Source of the DNA: Diphasiastrum complanatum
Lineage: Eukaryota > Streptophyta > Lycopodiopsida > Lycopodiales > Lycopodiaceae
Length of the DNA stretch: 64,000 nucleotides
NCBI GenBank assembly: GCA_029204225.1
Contig: CM055112.1
Span: 24,134,189-24,198,188, forward strand
Reading direction: 5' to 3'
The translations under genes and the position numbers were made by a program. Positions 56,669-64,000 of this stretch are shown in pieces. How positions within the stretch are numbered: the stretch's first letter is position 1; each line of letters opens with the position of its first letter. The notes under the pieces are model-generated. The model did no database searches. It was not told the DNA's origin and saw only the letters and a program-made list of their open reading frames with translations.

Positions 56669-57506
56669 CTAATGTGCAATGTTGCTTTGTTTGCTCTCTT
56701 GTGCCTTCTTCTTCTTGAGACATTCTGATGCAAAATGTCCTTTCTTTCTACAAAAAGTATTTGAACTTGGACTTGTCCTTGATCTTGCCCTTTGAGCTTG
56801 AAGCATCATTCTCTTCCTTGGTCTCCTTGAAGTGCTTCTTCTTGCCATTGGTCTTCTTCTTGCCTTTGAATGAGAAATTGGCTTTCTCATCACCATCCTG
56901 CAAAGACATTGAGTTCATTCTTGCATTGGTGTGCATCATCCTACACTCTTCAGCCACTAATACACTATGAAGCTTTTCTATAGTGGGCAAAGTGTCTTGG
57001 ATTGCAAAGCCTTAGACCAAATTTGTAAAGCTACTTCCTAGACCATTGAGAATAATTTGTACAAGCTCTCCATCTTGAATCTTCTCTCCAATGGAAGCCA
57101 ACTCCCTATTTAGAGATTTGATTCTTAGCACATAATCCTGTGCACCCTCCTCACTTCCTCTCATGCTTTGCAAAATCTGATTTCTAAGCATAAGAACTCT
57201 TGACGTGTTACTAGATTCATAAATGGACTTTAAAGACTCCCAAGCGTCTTTAGCACTAGTACAAGCTGATACTTCTCTCAACAGATCATTGCTTACATTC
57301 ATCTTCACACAAGGAAGTGCAAGCCTAGATCTTCTCTTGTATTTGGCTAACTGTTGTGCACCTAGAGGTTCATCTTCATCATCAATTAGAAACTCATAAA
57401 GGTCTTGGAGCACCATGAGTGACTCCATCCTAACCTTCCAAATAGCATAATTAGTAGAATTTAACCTCTCACTAGTTTTTATAAGGTATGCTCCAACAGA
57501 TCCCAT
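56669..57506 (-). pseudogene. Copia-2 gag
   Basis: ATG at 57506 (MGSVGAYLIKTSERLNSTNY), AIWKVRMESLMVLQDLYEFL, KDAWESLKSIYESSN, and on to SIGEKIQDGELVQIILNGLG, the copia gag fold. A TAA at 57012-57014 falls where Gln is likely (TNLV-stop-GFAIQD). The frame then continues to a Lys-rich region. A frameshift near 56750 precedes a zinc-knuckle remnant, CRKKGHFASEC, which lacks its first Cys. Confidence 0.8.
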
Positions 57507-58040
57507 CTTACTAGTGAAATTCTACACACTGGCAAAATATAGATTTGATTGAACTTGAAACTCACAAAGGTTTCTAACTTGCAGTGTTTCACTCAAATTT
57601 GATTTCTATTGCAACAAATGGACTTGTAATCACAGTTATATCACAAAGCTAGAATGAAGATAAGATGATGTGAAAACTACTTTCAAGCAAATCTTGCCGA
57701 TCTTGGCTATTTTTGGACAAAAAAATGACTTAAACTCTTCCTTCCTTCTTGGTGTACTTTCAAGACCTGTTTTTAACCTTAATAGGACTTGATCTCAGCC
57801 TAGATTAATTAGTTCCATGAAACAAATTCAAAATTAACAATGGCAAATGATCTTGGTAGATTATCCTCGGATCTCCACCAAAAAAAATACCAAAACCTCT
57901 CAAATTGAATGTTTAGTAACCAAATGAAAATGGTGCAATAAATGCAGGTTCAGAAGTTCCACACGTGGGAACAGTATGGAATTTGATCTCAAAAACTGCT
58001 AAAAATGGATTTGAATAAATCTATGATCAAAGCTCTTGTA

Positions 58041-58056
58041 CTTGGCTTTGATACCA
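58041..58056 (-). promoter_or_regulatory. Primer-binding site of copia-2
   Basis: The minus strand reads TGGTATCAAAGCCAAG, an initiator tRNA-Met type match, 2 bases from the LTR. Confidence 0.8.
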
Positions 58057-58058
58057 TG

Positions 58059-58252
58059 TGAAAGTACAGTACTTTGGGGACCAAAAATGGATCTTAAATG
58101 ATCCACAAGAGTTATTATGTGCTTGCTTACCAATCTATCAGAAAACTAGTTACCAAAAACTTGATCTAGATTGGCAGGTTAACAAACAACAAGCATTGAT
58201 AATGAAAATATAGATCATATACACAAATCCGAGTTGGCACGTGTGTACTACA
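58059..58252 (-). repeat. 5' LTR of copia-2
   Basis: About 194 bp, near-identical to 54875-55065. Sense ends TGTAGTACAC...CTTTCA. Confidence 0.85.
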
Positions 58253-60411
58253 AGCTGTAGTACGGCCTGCAAGCTGAGTTTGAAGTGTTCAAAGTGTTGG
58301 CTTCATTTGGATTATCAAAAACCGATGTACATGAGAGTAGAAACTCGAGTTACCAATGTCTCCCAAAAATATTCTACCTGGCTAGATTTGTCAACATAGG
58401 CATTTTTTCACACAAGCAGACTCCTCACCAATTTTGAGAAGGCACAAGCAAGAGTTCATTGATCTGATCATCAAACTCGTTGGGGTGTGTGATAAAGAGA
58501 ATGAGGCCCTCTTGACCCAATCACAATTAGACCAAATGGCAATATCTCAAGGCAGTTGCTTCACCCCCAAGCCAACCACCCATCCAAGCACAAGTGACTC
58601 GAGGCCAGCAAGAGACAATTAAAATGGCCATGACCTTAGATGACACCTCTACCATTAAACGACATGATCAAGAAGGAAGACCATCCAAGGCAGAAATGGA
58701 CCAGTCGGCCACCCAACTATCAACCCAAGACACTCCCAAGGCACAATAAACATAAACATGTTGTTTACATGTCAATTTCTATTGCAACAATTGGTTTGTC
58801 CCCACCAAAGATGGTCTGATAGGATAGGTCATTGGCTCTATGCAAAACCATGTATAAATCACAACTTGTGCGCGATAAAAGACATTCGAAGCCTACTCAT
58901 TCTGGTTTGGCTAGGCCTAAATGTGGATATACATTGTAGATATTGTACGTAGTGTTAGTGCCTCTATCATAGTATCACAACATAAATTAATTCTTTGTAC
59001 TAAATAGGTTATATGCACTTTTTGGTAGTGCCAAGCTCGATTTTGCAAAATAATTTATATATGTATTGAAATGATTTTAACATATGACCAAATAAAGTAA
59101 AATCTCACTCATAATTTCCACATCTCCAACTAAAATAGAAATGTTGCATTAGTTAGCTAAATACAAATTTATACTTTCTTTTAAACAGACTTATCAAATA
59201 CATATTTTGAAGACAAGTAATCCAATCTCATAAATATGTACTGTTTACACTTTTGTAGAAGCTTTCCCCATCATTTTATAATCTCAATTCCAATGAAAAT
59301 GCACCTCTACTTAAAATGTGTCCGCTTCAGAAGCTGGGCTGGGCTTATTTGCTTTGAGTAGCATTGAGGTCCCTCTCAATAGTCTTGTGACGTTGATGCC
59401 ATATATAGGACCTCAATACAATTAGGATGATCGACATGCTTTGTGTTGTAAACTATGAAGGATGCAAGTGTATGGTTTGAATGCTCAATTCTTTAGAGGA
59501 GTGGTGCATGCAATGATACAAAATCATGAAGGTAGATCATACGTATATTAATGGATTTGTAGATGTGTAGGAAGATATTGCCACATATATAAACAGTCCC
59601 ATTGGTCACCCTTCATTGACAAATTGTGGTTTTGAGGAATGTACCAATGGAAAATGAGAATGTTTTACTAGGAATATAATGACACTCGTGTTGCGGTTTG
59701 TGCCACTGAATCTATCAAATGTGGAGATTGTCCATCAAGTATAGTTTCATTTGTTAGTATGTTGACAATTTTTGTTCTAGCATCATGGATATTATTACCA
59801 TTGCAAAAGGATAATTCTAGCTCTACAAATTATCATCATGCATATGATTATCATTGGATGACACACTTTATTGTTTAAATCTAAAAAATTATACATCCTC
59901 ATGTAGTGTTAGAGACAATGGTCCCCACAATAAAGCAATGTAGACGAAGAATGTCGTACAATGGTCATCATATTGAAAGATCATCTCATTATTAACATCA
60001 AAGGGTTGAGAGAGATGATGGACATTGATGAGTAAATTAACCAAGAGATAAATATGTCTCAATCTATCTCACCTTTGTTGACAAAAAAGGGTTTTCAATG
60101 CATGAGAAACGTTAAGCAATTGGAGACATTCTTGATCTTGTATATGAGATGATAATACTGTGGAGAGACACAATGCACAAACTGACTAGTTTTTTTTTTT
60201 TGTCTCAAGAAGGACAAAAAAAGAAAAGAAAAAAAAGAATCAGACACTTTGTTGTATACTAGAGCAAAGTCTCGTTTGTCGACTTGCCTCGTTTGTCGAC
60301 TTGTCTTCTTTTGCTAAATCTCCTAGCCAAATATAGATGGATTGACCAAAGTGTCACAACACTATTTGAGTAATAGTTTTCTCTACTTGTAATATTTACT
60401 TTGAATAATCT
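58253..60411. other. No recognisable gene
   Basis: AT-rich non-coding DNA after the copia-2 insertion site. The first 500 bp continue the coding-like but broken context seen at 54191-54870. A poly-T run lies at 60189-60200. Confidence 0.4.
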
Positions 60412-62830
60412 TCACAATTTGGACTTTTTGTTGCTATACATAGGCCCTTCTGTAATAAAATTCTCCCATAAGGCCTCGTAGCATTTGTGAATAGTGTATT
60501 CCGATTCTATTGATAACAGTGCTACTGAGGTTAGGCTTTTGATTGTTCCAAGAAATTGGGCCTTCGTTGAATGGAAATACAAAGCCAAAAGTCGGTCTTC
60601 TAATGCCAACATCTCTTGCTCAATCAATGTCTGAGTATCCTTCAAGAACATTGGCAGATTGGTTGTCTCCATAATATATGCAAAGGTCTTTAGTAGCTTG
60701 TTGATATTTCAAGAATCAAAAGAGCTTCCCAAAGTGTCATTCTTGGGTTAGATAGAAATTGGTTCAATGTGCTAATAGAATATGCCAGATCAAGACAAGT
60801 GCAAAGCATATCACACATTAGTGAGCCAATAATGGAATAAGACATATATTGCTTCATAGCTTCCTTTTCTACCTCAAATTGTGGACAATGCTCTTTTGAA
60901 AATGTCGATCTTGGATCTAATAGGACGTAGCTTGGTTTACAATTTGACATGCTATACATTCTTTGAATATCTTTATTGACTGATGTAAATTAGCCTGTTG
61001 GGTCAATCCTCGTGAATCTGATCACCGAGATACTAGTGGGCTGAACCCAAATCTGTCATCTTATATTCATGTGATAGCATATCCTTTACCTCCTCCAAAT
61101 ATTTCAGATTAGTATTGAACAATAGTGTATCATATACACATAAGGTATCGATAATGAAGAAAGTAGAAACAGATTTGAAATAAACATTCGAATCTGCCGA
61201 GCTAGGAATAAAATCATTTGAATGAAGAAATGGTTGATCTTATGGAAATAGACTTTTGGGGACTACTTTAGTCCTTAGAGAGCCTTGTGCAATTTTACAT
61301 AAAAGACGTTCACAACCTTCTATCTCGTATTTTTCAAGTTGTGACATATAGACGTTTTCTTCTATGGTTCCATTTATAATTGCTATCTAAATGTCCATTT
61401 GATGGACTTCAAGATCAGTTGTAGTTACAATTGAAAATAGGAGTCGAGTGGAAGTATTCTTGACTATTGGGCTGAAAGTTTTTGAATAGTTAAATCTAGA
61501 CTCTGTAAGGAGCCCTTTGCAACAGGTCAGGTTTTGAATCTATTGACGTCTCCATCAACATCATACTTTATTCTGAAAATTTTATTTGCATGGAATTATG
61601 TTTGATCCTCAAGAAGCTCCATGATTGTCCATGTATTGTTCATCATGAGAGAGTCATAATTTTTTGTTCATGGTAGTCTTCCATTGATCAGCAGCATGTG
61701 ACATAGCTTCTAGTATGGTATTAAGTTTCTGCACAAAATAGCAAGAAGCATCATTCATAAATCTTGATAATGGATGCTTAGGTCAAGTTGATTCTTTTGT
61801 GATGAAGTCAACCCGCTGCGACTACTTACCTAGTTGTGGTTGAAATGACTCTTCGTTTGAGACATGACCAATTGTAGAAACATTGATCCTAGAGTTGAAG
61901 TGGTAGCCAAAGAAATGATGGCTAAATTCTTTCCCTTCAGATCATAGAATTGATCTCAACAAAGATTACATCTCTTTTTGAATACAATTTTGTTGTGACT
62001 AGATTGTAGACAAAAGTCGACTTGATGCTAGTTTCATCTAGCTATTTTTTTAATTTAGCAAGGACCTATGAATAGGCAACATATTCAAAGACTCTACAAT
62101 TTTTAGAGAGGATTTTGATCCTATCCAAATCTCATGAGGAATCTTGTTGCCAAGGGCTTTAGTAATGCATCACCTTTGAATATAGGTTGAAGTGGCTATT
62201 GCTCTTTGCCCAAAACTATTTAGGAAGGAAGACATGGGCCAACATACTCTTTGCACTCTCTACGAGAGTTCGATTCTTCTTTTCTGCTACTCTAATTGAT
62301 TGGGGTGAGTAGCTTGTTGTAAACTATTGTAGTATTCTATGTGCTTTGCAAAAATACTTGAATTCATTGGAAATGAATTCTCTCCCTCCAATGGTACGTA
62401 GAGCTTTGATATTATTTGAAGTCTGTGTATCTACAAATTCCTTGAACTGCTTGAAAAATTTGAATGCCATTGATTTGTTCTTCAGAAAATAAGTCATAGT
62501 TCTTCTACAAAATCAACAATAAAGGTTAGCAAATATTTAGCTCCTCCTGTGGAAGACGTATGTATAGATCCAACTGTCACTATGAACAATCTTTTGAAGA
62601 GTGAGAATGGTTTATTGTTAATGGAGTTCTAGAATAATTGTATATAATGCAACTCTCACAGACTTGAAAAATTGATTTACTAATATAATACAGATCTTGA
62701 AATATTTTTTCAGATTCTACATTTGTCGGATACTTCTATGTTTTAAATGGCCTAAATTGAAATGCCAAAGCATATCCGGATTTATAGAAATTGGGTTGAA
62801 TTTTTTATTTTGACTCTAGGATCAAATAGC
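60412..62830 (-). pseudogene. Heavily decayed copia-3 (integrase to RNase H)
   Basis: In sense order: GAG-pre-integrase (LWHFNLGHLKHRSI, ~62780), a Cys pair (CESC), the integrase core (RTIGGREFISNEFK, then FTTSYSPQS near 62330), reverse-transcriptase pieces (KIFRIKYDVDGDVNRFKT, ~61570; KMTDLGSAH, ~61050), the linker MYSMSNCKPSYVLLDP with GSLMCDMLCTCLDLAYSIS (60959-60800), and an RNase H remnant (VALLSIESEYTIHKCYEALW, ~60500). Stops and frameshifts occur throughout, and no catalytic YVDD was found. It is the oldest copia copy here. Confidence 0.65.
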
Positions 62831-62879
62831 TCAGAGTCGATTCGATTGATTGATCCAAGCTAGGAATTGACATGGTTTT

Positions 62880-63122
62880 TCAATTTTCAAGGTCAAAATA
62901 GATTTCAACCCATCTTGTAGAAACTACAGATTGTGTAATACCTTGAGTATTCCTATAGATTTGACAAGTCCTTGTTACAAGAATTAATTGCAATAGAATT
63001 TTAACACAAGCTTTAGTAGCTGCTTGATTACTTAGACTCTTGGTAGTGCGTCTATTATGAATGTAGGCTATTGTTGCAACAACTTCTGCCCAAAATATAT
63101 TGGAAAAAGATGCAGGTGCCAT
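62880..63122 (-). pseudogene. Extra copia integrase fragment
   Basis: Opens with ASFSNIFWAEVVATIAYIHN and RRTTKSLSNQ, the integrase region after the catalytic Glu. It lies upstream (in sense) of copia-3's GAG-pre-integrase, the wrong order for one element, so it must come from a second copy or a rearrangement. The following codons (to 62880) may already belong to copia-3. Confidence 0.5.
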
Positions 63123-64000
63123 TCATTCAATAATGAAACTGTAGTGTTGTTGGAGTTTAATTTTACTCCTACTCACTTGAATTCATCTTTTGAGTATTCT
63201 TGTAAATATCCACTCTCTACAACAGTCTACAGCTTTACAAGCACAATAGAGAAGTCTGCAGAAATGCACGGTTATTCGAAGCAGATCAAAATTCAACTCG
63301 ACAACAAATAATCGAGTTCGAGTATCAACCATCGACATCGAACTATCAACTTTATCGAGCTTGTTGACACCATTGACACTTTCGACCACTGTCAAACTAT
63401 CGAATGTTGAATGACAACTTGAAATCAAGCTCCTCCTCCGTTGAATCTATCTCAAACTATGTCATTGTTCGAACATGCTGTTACACAGTAACTGCCCATG
63501 TTACATACTGTACGGCTTACACTAGATTGTTTAGCCTTATCTTGTAAACATGACATCGTGCCTAAACACATTAGTTAGCCATGAACTTTGAAAACTTGTA
63601 TATATCCAATAAATCTAAACAAGTGAGATGATCATCAAAGTAGATGCTTTATCTAGAGTTCGAAACAAGAACTCAATTGTATCAAATTATTCGATTCCTC
63701 AGAATCAAAGATCTCAAGAGAGAGTGAAAGCAATTCGAGAAGTAGAGATATTGTCTTAATCTATAGTCAGTATAGTAGGATTACGATGCATAGTGCTTCA
63801 GTACTGTGAACCATTCTCAGACACAAAATTATTCGTGATATGATCGTTGTTATCACAATGACTATTATATATAATCTCTATTTTCTTACGTGCATTAGTA
63901 CCATCAATACTTTCTGATTATTTCTCTTTCTGTTATTGATACTTGATCAGTCGACCACTTAGAATATCTTATTCGAAAAGTGCATGACTATCACAGACGC
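63123..64000. other. No recognisable gene
   Basis: AT-rich. Repeated TCGAAC/TATCGA-type short motifs occur at 63300-63410. No LTR edge was identified, although leader or LTR of the copia relics could lie here. Confidence 0.35.

Larger units (their letters stand above)
54875..58252 (-). mobile_element. Ty1/copia element 2, compact with both LTRs
   Basis: Both LTRs are present (~191 and ~194 bp, TGAAAG...CTACA on the + strand). They are flanked by AGCTA (54870-54874) and AGCTG (58253-58257), a 5-bp target duplication with one change. The interior (~3 kb) keeps gag, part of integrase and part of reverse transcriptase. Protease, the integrase N-terminus, the rest of reverse transcriptase, RNase H and an obvious polypurine tract are missing, so it is a deletion derivative. 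Confidence 0.85.

Overview
The window is nuclear DNA of a land plant or close relative, and almost all of it is transposable elements. I see no intact host gene. The evidence for a plant is: Ty1/copia and Ty3/gypsy elements whose primer-binding sites match plant initiator tRNA-Met, hAT transposase genes with short GT-AG introns, Helitron-like ends, and premature stops that fit C-to-T decay at methylated CAG and CG sites. Long GA/CT microsatellites and the element types would suit a large-genome seed-free plant such as a fern, but I cannot fix the lineage.

Layout. 1-2337: minus-strand gypsy relic (gag, primer-binding site, LTR piece). 2338-13706: head-to-tail chain of one minus-strand LINE family, each member ending in (GA)n on the + strand. 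LINE-A (2349-~7230, up to 7352) is nearly full length. LINE-C (7395-8320) is a 3' fragment. LINE-B (8321-~12148) has lost its endonuclease. Two short 3' ends follow (13254-13657). 14940-19600: decayed LINE pieces on both strands. 20096-32126: non-coding LTR element (LARD-like) with a ~2.8-kb 3' LTR and a truncated 5' LTR. A complete hAT element (24643-29815, 8-bp target duplication) sits inside it. 35360-36627: plus-strand hAT relic. 36628-~39920: plus-strand gypsy element (LTR, PBS, gag, start of protease). It is cut off by a minus-strand copia element (~39921-43400). 44101-47067: truncated second copy of the hAT gene. 49600-50291: plus-strand LINE 3' end with a (CT)n tail. 51603-52821: two tandem Helitron-like units. 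53220-54190: opposed gypsy fragments. 54875-58252: compact copia element with both LTRs and a target duplication. 60412-63122: badly decayed copia sequence.

The main finding is in the LINE family. In both copies that keep the junction, ORF1 and ORF2 lie in one frame. They are separated by a single TAG with no ATG before the endonuclease, and a bulged stem-loop starts a few bases after the TAG. This looks like stop-codon readthrough producing an ORF1-ORF2 fusion. The same family ends in a short hairpin with compensatory base changes, then an AATAAAGC-like box and a (TC)n tail rather than poly(A). Members repeatedly sit next to (GA)n tracts, which suggests microsatellite-targeted insertion and a growing chain of copies.

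Limits: everything was read by eye. Boundaries marked approximate, identity counts and folds need computation.
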